This document shows, piece by piece, positions 46,598 through 56,282 of a stretch of DNA of 64,000 nucleotides. The notes beneath the pieces are model-generated. The model ran no database searches, was not told the origin of the DNA, and saw nothing but the letters and a program-made list of their open reading frames with translations. Source of the DNA: Megachile rotundata (taxonomy: Eukaryota > Arthropoda > Insecta > Hymenoptera > Megachilidae); NCBI RefSeq assembly GCF_050947335.1, contig NC_134989.1, positions 1,667,501 through 1,731,500 of the forward strand. Reading direction: 5' to 3'. Position 1 is the first letter of the stretch, and every line of letters begins with the position of its first letter. Both the position numbers and the translations under genes were made by a program.

Positions 46598-48310
46598 TGT
46601 AACGTCCCCGGGTACATCATCCAGCCGATAAATAGAGAAGCAGTTTAATTCTATCTTTTTCTATTATATTACCGACCGCAAATTACCGACCGCACCATAA
46701 AAATTCGCGTGGTAATGGGATGGGGTTAGCTCACGCGTGCAACATTGTTTAGAGTAGATCACCGATCGATGGCACGCGCGTTAGTTAGAAAGAGACAGAA
46801 GATATACTTCGAAACAGAGTCATTATAAATTATTATTTAAATGTTTATATTATATATATTATTAATTATTCACTCATTATAAATTGCGTTATATTTTTAG
46901 CTATTATTTTATGTATTGTTTGCGATTAATTATTTCTTCTATTAAAACACTTATAATTTGCGTATCTAACAATTATTAAAAATACGATTTAACGGGAAAA
47001 CTTGTGAAAAACTAATTAATAATAAATCAAAGCGTATTTTTATTAATCAGACTAAAATATATTTGCTACTAAATAAAGCGTAATAAAATAATAACTACTT
47101 TTTGAGCGGGAAGAACCCATGATTCTCTGGGTATAAAAGGGCGTGCAACAGCGGCTGCGAGCACAGAACAATCTTGGAAGTACTACGTGCCGGACCTCTT
47201 GGGAAGCAACTAACTGGAGCAGTTTTAACTGGTAAGAGCCTACAAGATTCTTAGTTTTGACTGGACAGCGGGTATCAGCCATTTGGATACTCGATCGTTG
47301 GGTAGTTCTAGTAGCCAGCTAACGCAGGCTCCCCGTTCAAACGGTCTTGTATCTGAAACTCCGTAAGGAGAGTGCTATGCTCAGCCCCAGAAGAAACTAA
47401 GACATCAACGAGAGCTCGCCAGTCACTCATACATATTTCTTATTTTCCTGAATTACTAATTCGCCGTCAGATTCTCGGAGTTCGCTCTGGGTAGTTTAGT
47501 AGCCAGCTAACGCAGGCTCCCCATCATTGAGCGGCTTGGTCTCTGAAGCCCGTGTCTTTTGGGTGGCGTTTCAGTAATTTCAATAAATAATTAAAGTCGA
47601 GTCATTTTATTTGCAACCCTGTTGGTCACACGTCGGTCACTTGATTCTTGCATCGTTGGGTAGTTCTAGTAGCCAGCTAACGCAGGCTCCCCAATTAAGC
47701 GATCAGGTTTTGGGTGTCGATTTGTGCTCTGACAAAAAGGGCCATGAACTAATTAGTTTAGAGTCAAATAAGGAGTAACTGTTCCACGTTTAATACAAAG
47801 TTTAGAGTTTTGTAATTAACCAAATATTGTTCTGTCAGTTTTGTTAGGATCTAGATCCATTGTAAATTGCGTTATTTTCTTGCATTATAAATTGCGTTAT
47901 TTTCTTGCATTATAAATTGCGTTATTTTCTTGCAATATAAATTGCGTTATTTTCTTGCGTTGCGTATATCATTATAAAACCGCGTAATTGAAGTAGTTAG
48001 CTACCGTTCTGCGATTTGCGTCAACAACGAGTCTATTATACTTCAATTTGCTTATAGAATTCAGTCACATATACATTTTTATATTTACTAAAATAATTGT
48101 TAATTATAACTCTTTTTCTCATCATTATTTGAATAAACCTAATTAATGAAAGGTATTAACCTGTAGATTTCACTCTTTAACCACACGCCACCACGATCCC
48201 ACATTCTTCTAAACTTAGTTATAGTAAAAACGAGTCGCTTAATAAGCAAAAGCCGCTCTTTGCTTCATAAGCGCTGTAAAATACCTGAGTCTAGTACCAG
48301 GGACGTTACA
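46598..48310 (+). mobile_element. Solo LTR, family B, copy 2
   Basis: Starts TGTAACGTCCC and ends GGGACGTTACA, with the 4-bp duplication CTTC (46594-46597 and 48311-48314). The uninterrupted left repeat of the host Tc1 element confirms the empty site. It has a TATAAAAGG box at 47132, three copies of GGGTAGTT..AGCCAGC..GGCTCCCC (47300, 47489 and 47658), and four tandem copies of a 28-bp ATAAATTGCGTTATTTTCTT-type unit at about 47865-47960. Confidence 0.88.
47865..47960. repeat. 28-bp tandem repeat inside the family B LTR
   Basis: Four near-identical copies of a unit containing AAATTGCGTTATTTTCTTGC in tandem. They are absent from copy 1 of the LTR, so the expansion is specific to this copy. Confidence 0.9.
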
Positions 48311-48377
48311 CTTCTGAAGTACGGACTATTATAGTCAAAACTATAGTGGTGTCTAAATATTTTCGTGACCGACTGTA

Positions 48378-49700
48378 TATGCCGCGGGTGCCGATTCTAC
48401 CGCGAGAACCGCGGTCGCGGCTAATCGCCATCTATCGGTGATTTCCTGCGATAGCGTTCGCGCCTGGTAATAGGCAATCGCGCCTACTAATGCGTTACAG
48501 ACGTTTTTTAAGAAAACTAGGGGGCGGTGCCCCCTGGCCGCTTCGCGGCCCAACCCCCCGAGGCGCTTCGCGCCTATTTCGTGCGAATACGTTTCTAAAA
48601 TGACATGGTGAGTGGACCTTGGACTGTGGAGTAGAGGAGGTAGCGATTCGCGTGACAGCGTTACGCGTTACGCGTTACGTTACGATTTTATATTATAGAG
48701 TATGATGATTCGCGGTAAATTGTTTACGTATAAGGTACAGAATGTTCTAGTATCGATGGTAAAAGCCAGACGGAGATTATTCTATTGCCAATATTTACTG
48801 CAAATCAATTTCCATCAAATACCAGTTATTTTAATTCAAATTGTTTCGAAAACGTACAGAGGTTGTCCAATAAGTTTCGGGACTAAAATGATAAAATGAA
48901 ATTAATTGAGCTAACAAGGGAACATATCCAACGCAGACACGCCGATTTTGATGAAACTTATATGAAATATAGTTCTCAACAAAATATTTGACACGTATTT
49001 TTTTTTTATCAGAAATTGTGCATATTGAAGGGGTGAAAATAGCCCCCAAATTTAAGGGCTGTAATCATATTTTCGGGAATATCTCTGGAATTAAAGGAGA
49101 TATTTGGATGCTTTCTTTTGTAAAATGTTGATCCTTAAATAGGAAATTTTTGTGGGTAAAAATATTTTAATAAACTTTATTTGTTTGAATAATATTTTGA
49201 AAATTTATAATTTTTGTTTAAATTTTTGCACTAAATGTTGATCTATTTTTTTGCAACTTTGTGTATAAACTATGGACAAAAATAGAGGATACGTGTTTTG
49301 GAATTTGTTGTTTGTTGCAATGTTTATTGGATATATAATTTGAAATCACCTTCTGTGAAGAGGGGCAATCAGCATTTTTATTAAAAATATCATTATTTTT
49401 ACAATTTTTTACCATATTTTAGACATTTTATACCTCTTCATATGCCGTTAATTGATTTCTAAATAATTATTGTAAGCGTCGCAGCCATGAGCGTGACGCG
49501 GTTATAATCAACGCCGTCAGAAACATAGGCATTTATGGCTATTGGAATCTCGTTCTGCAGGTGCTGGGGCTGTAAAGATGCTGGGGATGAAGGTGATGGT
49601 TGATGTGTTCTTCAAGTTGTTCCTGTATTTAAATATAATAAAAAAGTGCTCTCTCGGGAGCTCGCATGCTTTGATTAGTAAGGGTTTTACGATAAGTGGG
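48378..49700. other. GC-rich then AT-rich intronic DNA without genes
   Basis: The first 180 bp are GC-rich and continue the unknown DNA left of the Tc1 element. Three hairpins follow at 48520-48575. The rest is AT-rich with no gene. A dispersed repeat occupies about 48890-49110 (inverse of 36160-36360). Confidence 0.5.
48890..49110 (-). repeat. Dispersed AT-rich repeat, copy 2
   Basis: On the minus strand it matches 36160-36360 in the order TTTTCACC.CTTC, AAATACGTGTCAAATATTTT, AAGTTTCAT, GGCGTGT and CCCTTGTTAG. The bases AGGTTGTCCAATAAGTTTCG at about 48860 lie just outside. Confidence 0.65.
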
Positions 49701-49719
49701 GGTGTTTGTGCGAAAATAA

Positions 49720-50060
49720 TATTTGTTCGTAACTGTTGTAATATGTGAATTTACAATAGTCGTAATACATAAAATGGTACTCGTCGCGCCATCTACTGGT
49801 TGTCGACGATTTCGTACAACGAGACAAGCTCGAGCGAACGCGAGCATAGTGCGCATGCCTCGCGTATATACTCTAAGCACATACTATACTTCGTGGAGTC
49901 AGACTATGCTGTACTGTACTCTACACTTTTTCTTGCCTGTAAGACTCCAAGCTGAGCGGACGCACTACCGACTATGGCTTATGCCACTTACATATAAATA
50001 TATTCATTATTAATATTAACCTCAGTGTTGTTTATTGATCCACACAATCCGACAGTAACA
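49720..50060 (-). repeat. Candidate Gypsy 3' LTR or its start
   Basis: The integrase frame runs up to TGTTACTGTCGGATTG on the minus strand, where an LTR is expected to start. A complementary TG end (TGTTCGTAAC) occurs near 49725. No second copy of this sequence is in the window, so the call rests on position alone. Confidence 0.35.
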
Positions 50061-51480
50061 TTTGACCTTGACTCTTGATCTTTTTGAGCTTGTTTGCGTG
50101 GACTATGCGGGGGTGACCTTTTACTAGTATTTTAATATTATAATTGGAAAGGATTTCAAGTATTTCATACGGTCCGATATATTGATCATCGAATTTCCCT
50201 TTGCGGGGTTGTTTTAGAAGGAGTACTTTTTCTCCAACCGAAAAATGTTGTATGTATATTTGATTTCCTGTCGTAATAGAATTTAGAACGAGATTTCGCC
50301 CTGGTTAGATTGTTACCGGCTTGGGAGATGGTGGTGGTGAGTTTTGTTTGTAAGTCGTGTAAGTATTGGTTATAGGTTTCGTCGGGGGTGTCGAGAAGGT
50401 AGGAATCTGCGGATGGGACACGCGCGATGCGTCCGAATACCAATTCGTGCGGTGTATACAGGATGCCTTCATGGACACTCGTATTGTATGAAAACATTGC
50501 GAGATTTACCCATTCATCCCAATTATTTTTGAATACATATTGTTTTAGGTATTCGGTAAGGACGTGATGGGATCTCTCTATCGAACCGTTGCTCTGGGGG
50601 TGGAATGCTGTCGTTCTTAGCTGAGAAATTTTGAAACGTTTCATTACTGTTTTGATTAGCGAGCTTGTAAAATTGCAGCCTTGATCGGTAAGAATTGTTT
50701 TGGGTGCGCCGAACCTGCGTATTAGATGGTTGATTATCGCTTCAATCTGCGGATTGAAGTTATCGTTCGAAGCAGAATTCCGAGGGAGTATTTGGTTAGT
50801 AAATCCTGAATTGTTAGTATATATTTATTACCATCGCGAGTGGTGGGAAGGGGACCTACAACATCTAAAGAGACCTTATCGAAGGCTAATCCTGGTGTGT
50901 CGGTGAGGATCATAGGTTGACGCGTTTTAACGCGGGTTAATTTCCGAATTTGGCAGCTTTCGCACGCGTTTACGAAGTTTACGACGTCCTTTTTTAGAGT
51001 TTGCCAGAAGTAACGTTCACGGATTCTTTTGTATGTTTTTGAGATTCCTTTGTGATCGGCGTAAGCGGATACGTGATTTTCGCGGAGTATGTCTAATTTC
51101 TCTTCCTCGCGGGGAATTCTAATTTCATGGGAACACGCGTAAATGTGGGTGTTCGTGGTGGAAAACAATTCAATTAATTTTTGTTTGATAGAAGGCCATG
51201 CGATATCGTCGATGCATGTTTGGGAGAGGCTAACTGTGGGGAGTCCCAATTCTGTGCATACGTCGTAGAGGGATCTTAGACATTTGAGGAGGTCGGACGG
51301 GGTGACGGAGGTAAGGGGGGTGATTTTTGCGGGGAGAAGGATCAAATTGTGGGTTCCGGACGTTAGTACCTTTGCTCTTCCCACACGCATGCACTTCGGG
51401 GCCTTTAATTTTCCTTAGACGGTAAGGTCGATGGCTCCGGGGTCGATCGGTTAACCATGAAGGGTGATGAAACATGCGAT
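50060..51480 (-). pseudogene. Gypsy integrase region
   Basis: A minus-strand frame at 51390-50734 holds the HHCC zinc domain (ENHVSAYADHKGISKTY, CESCQIRK) and the first catalytic Asp (VSLDVVGPLP). After a frame break, TDQGCNF (second Asp) and HPQSNGSIERSHHVL (Glu) follow. The C-terminal part GPYEILEIL...HPRIVHANKLK continues, out of frame, to about 50060. All three DDE residues can be found, but the frame is broken at about 50730 and 50260. An acidic piece upstream (VVINTPPPQSDVSMEED, about 51620) belongs to the RT-integrase linker. Confidence 0.85.
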
Positions 51481-51879
51481 GTTGTCCTTTCGCATGGTTA
51501 GGCGGTCGCGGGTTATCGTGATTACACAGCGTCTTATCTCCACTGGCGGGTCTATATCCAGAGATTCGTCGTCTTCGGAGGGGTCTTCTTCCATGCTGAC
51601 ATCGGACTGGGGCGGTGGCGTGTTGATGACAACATCATCAGTTTCATCAAAATCATATCGTGTTTGGTGTCATTTTAATCAGAAAAACGAGACAAATACG
51701 GTGGTAAAAGTTCCATTGACGAAAAACCAAAAATAAAGAATTTTAATTTTTAAATTTAAAAGACAGAACACGCACGAGTCTTTCATGTTTGCCGAACGCT
51801 CAAAATTCTATCCCTCCTTGTCTTTTGTATCGCTGTCTCTTTCTACGTTCGGCACACTACAAAAAATGTAGGACCTCTA

Positions 51880-52560
51880 CCGTAAATGTTACAATCAGGA
51901 CCGGTAAAAGTAACATTTACGGAGTGAATACTATATATACAAACAGTTCCTGTCCTTGCAATCCGGTCAAAACGGCGTCCATTAATCTCTGGAAAGTTGC
52001 GGGGGCATTGCGCAGTCCTAACGGCATACGGTTAAATTGATAATGGCCGAAAGGTGTTGAAAACGCGGTCTTTTCGCTGTCGCTTTTGTTCATGCCAATT
52101 TGATGGAATCCGTTTTTTAAATCAAATACGCTAAAATATTTCGCACTACCCAACTGGTCCAGAATTTCCAAAATACTGGGTAGCGGATACGCGTCTGGAA
52201 TGGACTTTTCGTTAAGAGCGCGATAATCAACGACCATTCTCCAACGCTTGTTGCCATTTCCGTCCGGTTTTTTAGGTACAATCCAGAGGGACTGTTGTAA
52301 GGGGATGTGGATGGTTCTACGATATTATAGTCTAATAATTCTTTCATTTGTTTATCAATTTCCTGTTTATGAATGGGCGGATATCGATACTGTTTTACCT
52401 TAATTGGAACTGTATCGGTCGTTGGAATTTTATGTTCTACGATGTTTGTTTTACCGAGCCTGTCTCCATCGAGGTGAAAATGGTCGTAGTTATCTTCTAT
52501 TAAATGCTGTACATGTTCTCTTTCTTCCGCGTTTAAATGTTCAAAATTAATATTTTTTAA
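51880..52560 (-). pseudogene. Gypsy reverse transcriptase, truncated before the catalytic box
   Basis: The blocks PTTDTVPIKVKQYRYPP, LLDYNIVEPSTSPYNSP, VVDYRALNEKSIPD, KYFSVFDLKNGFHQI, TAFSTPFGHYQFNRMPLGL and NAPATFQRLMD are present in Gypsy order. The first catalytic Asp (FDLKNGF) is there. The frame then ends in ELFVYIVFT, where YIDD is expected, so the catalytic pair, the RT thumb and RNase H are missing. A frame break lies near 52240. Confidence 0.88.
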
Positions 52561-52629
52561 AACTTCATTGATTCTATCTGTCGGGGTGCGCTTGCCGATA
52601 AGATTTGTTAGAAATCGATGAAACTTTAA

Positions 52630-53020
52630 AAAAATATTCTGCTAGGCAAAAAGGCAAAGGCAAAGACCGAATCAACTCAAGGTTCTGGGGTAAGTGCCGA
52701 GAGGTCAAACTCAGTCCTCTTACCAAAGACAAGGATGCCTTCCCCACTCCGTGGCCAGATCCTTAAGGAACAACGTTCCTATACATTTAGGTAAAGCAAT
52801 AACAAACTGACAAAGAACACAGTCCTGCGACATCTGATGACCACTCGACTCCAAGTCAATAGCCATCATCTGTCGCCTCACTTAGACTCTCATAAACAAC
52901 CTCTCGCATAGACCTCACATAGTCCATCCCTATCATAAATCGTTCAAAGGCAAAATAGCACAGGCTAATTGCCCTTGACGACTCTCCAAAATACGTTGAC
53001 GCTAACAGATTTATCTTATT
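52630..53020. mobile_element. ~390-bp insertion in the Gypsy pol
   Basis: The pol frame is coherent up to HNKINLLA (about 53005, minus strand) and resumes at NLIGKRTPTDRINE (about 52610). The intervening DNA does not look like pol and contains GGCAAAAAGGCAAAGGCAAAG. It is probably a small mobile element such as a SINE, but I see no clean target duplication and no polymerase III boxes. Confidence 0.45.
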
Positions 53021-53859
53021 ATGACTGGAGGAATGACCGGAATTTGCACGTTTTGTTACATCTGCGTAAGTCGGGGGAATATTAGGCGTGTTGGCGCTAA
53101 TAACTTTATCCGCACAGGCGTTGTCTATGTTATCCGAGATCGTTTCGACCTTCTGCAACTCGATGGTTGGAATGTCAAACATCGCATCGGACTCCGACAT
53201 ATTTATACATCGCAAGGTCGATTTATTATTTTGACTTTGTACAAGACTATCGCATACGTAAACACCTGGGGCCAGTTGTTGACGGGGGATGTACCCAATG
53301 CAAGGACCGGTAATTTTTACGGGGATCGTGGTAACGGGATAGTGTTTCCTTTCCATATTACGTGATTTAGTTTATAAGAGATTTCTGCATCTTCGCAGAG
53401 GAACGCGTTGCCGATTATTCCATCCATAGGAATAGGAAATTCGTTGGGGATAACGTGAAATTTGGAGTTTACTCCATATATTGAGATATTAGTTGATCCG
53501 AGGGTGGGGACTCTGATGGAAGTTATTCCAGAAATATCTATTTTCCCTCTCGTATCGATAAGAGTATCCGGTTTGAGTGAACCGAGTTTAATTAAATTGG
53601 GTTCAGCGCCCGTGTCTACCATGAAATTACAGTTATGTAATAATTGCGGGATTGAGAGTTGAACTTGGGAAATTATGTTTTCGTTCACACCGACAATGGC
53701 AATTTGGGGGTCTCTACTTCTACTGTCGATTTGGGGGCTTTCACGTTGTTTATTCGGATCGGTTTTACTGATCGTTCCTCCCGGGGACGATCCGTGTTCG
53801 GCGGGAGGGTGTGTCCGTTTCCCGGATTTTGAGAATTCGCGTATTTGCGTTTTCGGCAT
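52990..53859 (-). pseudogene. Gypsy protease and pol N-terminal part
   Basis: The frame from 53859 overlaps the end of gag by 175 bp in the -1 frame, consistent with the -1 ribosomal frameshift used by Gypsy elements. The aspartic protease signature MVDTGAEPNLIKLG lies near 53620, with DGIIGNAFL downstream as the second protease motif. A frame shift near 53350 moves to the frame MERKHYPVTTIPVKI...YIPRQQLAPGVYV. Confidence 0.82.
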
Positions 53860-55229
53860 TGGTGTATATCGTGTCCTGGAATTTTACAATAAGAACACGT
53901 GGGTGTGGGAGGTTTTGGATGCGCGATGTCATAGGTTATTAAAGGTGGGGGATTCGAGGGTAGTTCACGATAATCCGTACGGTATGGGGGTTGTTCGCCG
54001 GAAAAATCGCGGCGTGGTTCAGCATGGTAAGGTGATTGTTCGCGGGGAAGATCGCGACGTGCTTCGGTGCGGTAAAGGGATTGTTCGCGGGGAAAATCAC
54101 GACGTGCATCGGTGCGGTAAGGGGATTGTTCGCGGGGAAAATCACGACGTGCATCGGTGCGGTAAAGTGACGGGGATCGGTACTCGTAGCGCGGTTCCTC
54201 TTTGAATCGGGGAAAATCGCGCGCGGGGGGTTCGTTTCGTATTATTGACCGCGGGGAGGGGCTGGAGTGCCATGATTCGCGCGTTGGCGTATATGAGTGG
54301 GAAAATGATAAAATGAGCCGTTTATCGGGTAATTGATTCCGCGTTTCGGAAAATTGGACGCGACGGGTTTCGACATGCGGTCGGTCGTATCTTTGTTTGT
54401 CTAATTGCAGTTGTTTAAAAGCGCGTATTGCTTCGTCAAAAACTCGCGCGATGGAACAATCGCGCAAATATCTAACTTCAGGCCGGATGCCTGGTATTAA
54501 TCCATCGATGAAGCTATTAATAGTAAGCGTATCTATTTCCTGCGCGGGTACTGTGTGAAAATCTACAATGGCATCACGTAAATCCTTAACTCTACTTATA
54601 TAATCGAGAATGTGTCCATTACCTCCCATAAAAATATTGGCTATTTCTCCTCGGTAATGGTCTACGGAACGACTGGGCCCAAAAACATCTTTTAATCTTT
54701 CGCATAATGTCGCGACGTCGTTTAGCTGTTCGTCCTGTGTCGCGATCGCGGCGCGTCCGCGTAGACGAGTGAGGATTAATTTAACGAGAGTTCGTTTAGC
54801 GTATACGGGGACGATATCTCGGGCGCGACGGCAAGCGCGAGTAAATTGCAGGACGGAGACATTGCTTCCGTCAAACGCGGGGATTGTGCTCACGGTTTCT
54901 CGAAGGGTATATTTCCAGGGTTCGTGCACGGTAGGGTGTGTTAAGGGTGATACAGGCGGCGGGGGTGCGGCGGAAGTCGAAGGGACGGCGGGTGTTTCAT
55001 TCATTTGCGCGATCTGTCGGCAAGCTTCTTCGAGCTCGCGGCGTAAATTGTCCTTTTCGCGACGTTCTGTTTCGATTTGATTTCGCTCGAGTTTGAGGGC
55101 CTGGGATTGCTGGCGCAACCGGCGCTCGTGATCAGAAATTTGTTTCTGATACGCAAGAAGTTCGTGTTCCGAAAGGGACTCGTCGGGGTTGGGTTTCGAC
55201 GCGGACCTAAGTTCAGGACCCTTCGGCAT
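53685..55229 (-). CDS. Gypsy gag, uninterrupted frame
   Basis: 514 residues: an N-terminal coiled-coil (HERRLRQQSQALKLERNQ...), a Pro-rich spacer, and a retrotransposon gag domain (PWKYTLRETVSTIPAFDG, LTRLRGRAAIA, FGPSRSVDHYRGEIANIF, INSFIDGLIPGIRPEVRYL). A run of about five 15-residue repeats based on YRTDARRDFPREQSP follows, then one CCHC knuckle CSYCKIPGHDIHQC. Gag packages element RNA. The frame is intact although pol is broken. Confidence 0.88.
   Translation of the reverse strand: MPKGPELRSASKPNPDESLSEHELLAYQKQISDHERRLRQQSQALKLERNQIETERREKDNLRRELEEACRQIAQMNETPAVPSTSAAPPPPVSPLTHPTVHEPWKYTLRETVSTIPAFDGSNVSVLQFTRACRRARDIVPVYAKRTLVKLILTRLRGRAAIATQDEQLNDVATLCERLKDVFGPSRSVDHYRGEIANIFMGGNGHILDYISRVKDLRDAIVDFHTVPAQEIDTLTINSFIDGLIPGIRPEVRYLRDCSIARVFDEAIRAFKQLQLDKQRYDRPHVETRRVQFSETRNQLPDKRLILSFSHSYTPTRESWHSSPSPRSIIRNEPPARDFPRFKEEPRYEYRSPSLYRTDARRDFPREQSPYRTDARRDFPREQSLYRTEARRDLPREQSPYHAEPRRDFSGEQPPYRTDYRELPSNPPPLITYDIAHPKPPTPTCSYCKIPGHDIHQCRKRKYANSQNPGNGHTLPPNTDRPREERSVKPIRINNVKAPKSTVEVETPKLPLSV
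53985..54180. repeat. Tandem repeat coding for the gag C-terminal repeats
   Basis: Four to five 45-48 bp units containing GTTCGCGGGGAAAATC and GACGTGCATCGGTGCGG. The repeat is in phase with gag, so each unit adds 15 or 16 residues. Confidence 0.85.
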
Positions 55230-55259
55230 TTTGATAAAAAAAAATAAATCAGGTTTTTA

Positions 55260-55688
55260 TTACAATTTAAAACTTTGGAACAAGCACCACTCGTACACGT
55301 TACTGGGTATGGAATTAGTGTCCTTATGGCGAACGTGGGCTAGTAATATATCATGAGGGATGTACTCGTGCGGTAACACCTTTACCGCAGTATCGGTATC
55401 AACATCAACTTCTTCGATGGGCGAGGGGGTACGCGGGGGAGTTTCACACTCACTGTCCACTAGATCTATAACTTCAATATTATCGTTGCAATCTATAGGT
55501 TGGGGAACGGTGCAATAGTTTACTTTCGCGTTTGCGGTAGATAAATTTCCTTCGGCGTTTCGTGAATTTTCACTGCCCTTCGGTGAGTTTGGCGCGTCGA
55601 ATGACGGCGCTGGATCGGTGCAGGAACCCGCCTCCGCTGCGATAATTCGCGCTGAGTCTGTTTCCTGCCGTTTCTTAGCCGCTATCAA
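55260..55688 (-). CDS. Unknown small frame upstream of Gypsy gag
   Basis: 142 codons, beginning MIAAKKRQETDSAR and containing an acidic Pro-rich middle (VIDLVDSECETPPRTPSPIEEVD) and the end YIPHDILLAHVRHKDTN. It ends 31 bp before the gag ATG. The SECETPPRTPSP stretch looks like an intrinsically disordered region. I do not recognise a family; it could be a leader-encoded peptide or part of an extended gag. Confidence 0.4.
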   Translation of the reverse strand: MIAAKKRQETDSARIIAAEAGSCTDPAPSFDAPNSPKGSENSRNAEGNLSTANAKVNYCTVPQPIDCNDNIEVIDLVDSECETPPRTPSPIEEVDVDTDTAVKVLPHEYIPHDILLAHVRHKDTNSIPSNVYEWCLFQSFKL

Positions 55689-55689
55689 A

Positions 55690-56282
55690 CGTTTCGCCTG
55701 GACCTTCCTACCGGCGCGGCAACCACGTTTTCGCTTTTTGCCGATTTTTACTTGATTGGACTAAAATGGGGACGCGAAATATTAGGAAGCAAGAAATTCA
55801 ATAAAATGACAAAATATTTAATAGGAATAGTAATACCGTACAAATGGAGATTTGCAGCGATTAGGTTTTTGCGGCCTCTTAGCGCAAAAAGCGTTCGCGC
55901 AAAATTGGGTAATTAGGCTATAGTAATAATAATAAAAAAATTGAATTTAATTGCTAACTTATTCGGATTTGTGCAACTAACACTTCACAATGTTCATTGA
56001 TGGTACAACGGGGCGCGTTCGTCAGGGCGACTTGCTCGGTCGGGAATAAGCAGTGGCCTGTCACGGTCAAGGTGAGCGTTGGGCGACTCGACGCGGCGCG
56101 GAGTGGGGACGCATTGAGCGGAACGCGGATCGGTTGGCGAAGGACGTATTTTATGACGTATGTAGGTAAACGCGAAATTTCCCGCGGTCACTATTCACTA
56201 CACGGAAACTGACTTACTTGGAAAGGCAACACTTTGTCACACACAATGGGTGATCGTTCCCACCGCTGCCACCAAAAATATC
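55690..56282 (-). other. Gypsy leader and primer-site candidate
   Basis: Non-coding between the candidate 5' LTR and the first frame. On the minus strand TGGTGGCAGCGGTGGG begins 8 bases after the LTR end, in the position of a primer binding site. The matching tRNA is not identified. Confidence 0.5.

Larger units (their letters stand above)
44998..48375 (+). mobile_element. Tc1/mariner DD36E-type element, interrupted by a solo LTR
   Basis: Ends CAGTCGGTCACGAAAATATT (44998) and AATATTTTCGTGACCGACTG (to 48375) are flanked by TA (44996-44997 and 48376-48377). The terminal inverted repeats are about 230 bp and each holds two copies of CACGAAAATATTCGGACAC, an IR/DR arrangement. The transposase gene is at 45352-46386. 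A family B solo LTR (46598-48310) splits the right repeat. Confidence 0.93.

Noticed and set aside
48520..48575. GC hairpins as rho-independent terminators or bacterial sequence
   Set aside because: No T tract follows and the surroundings are plainly insect intronic repeats.
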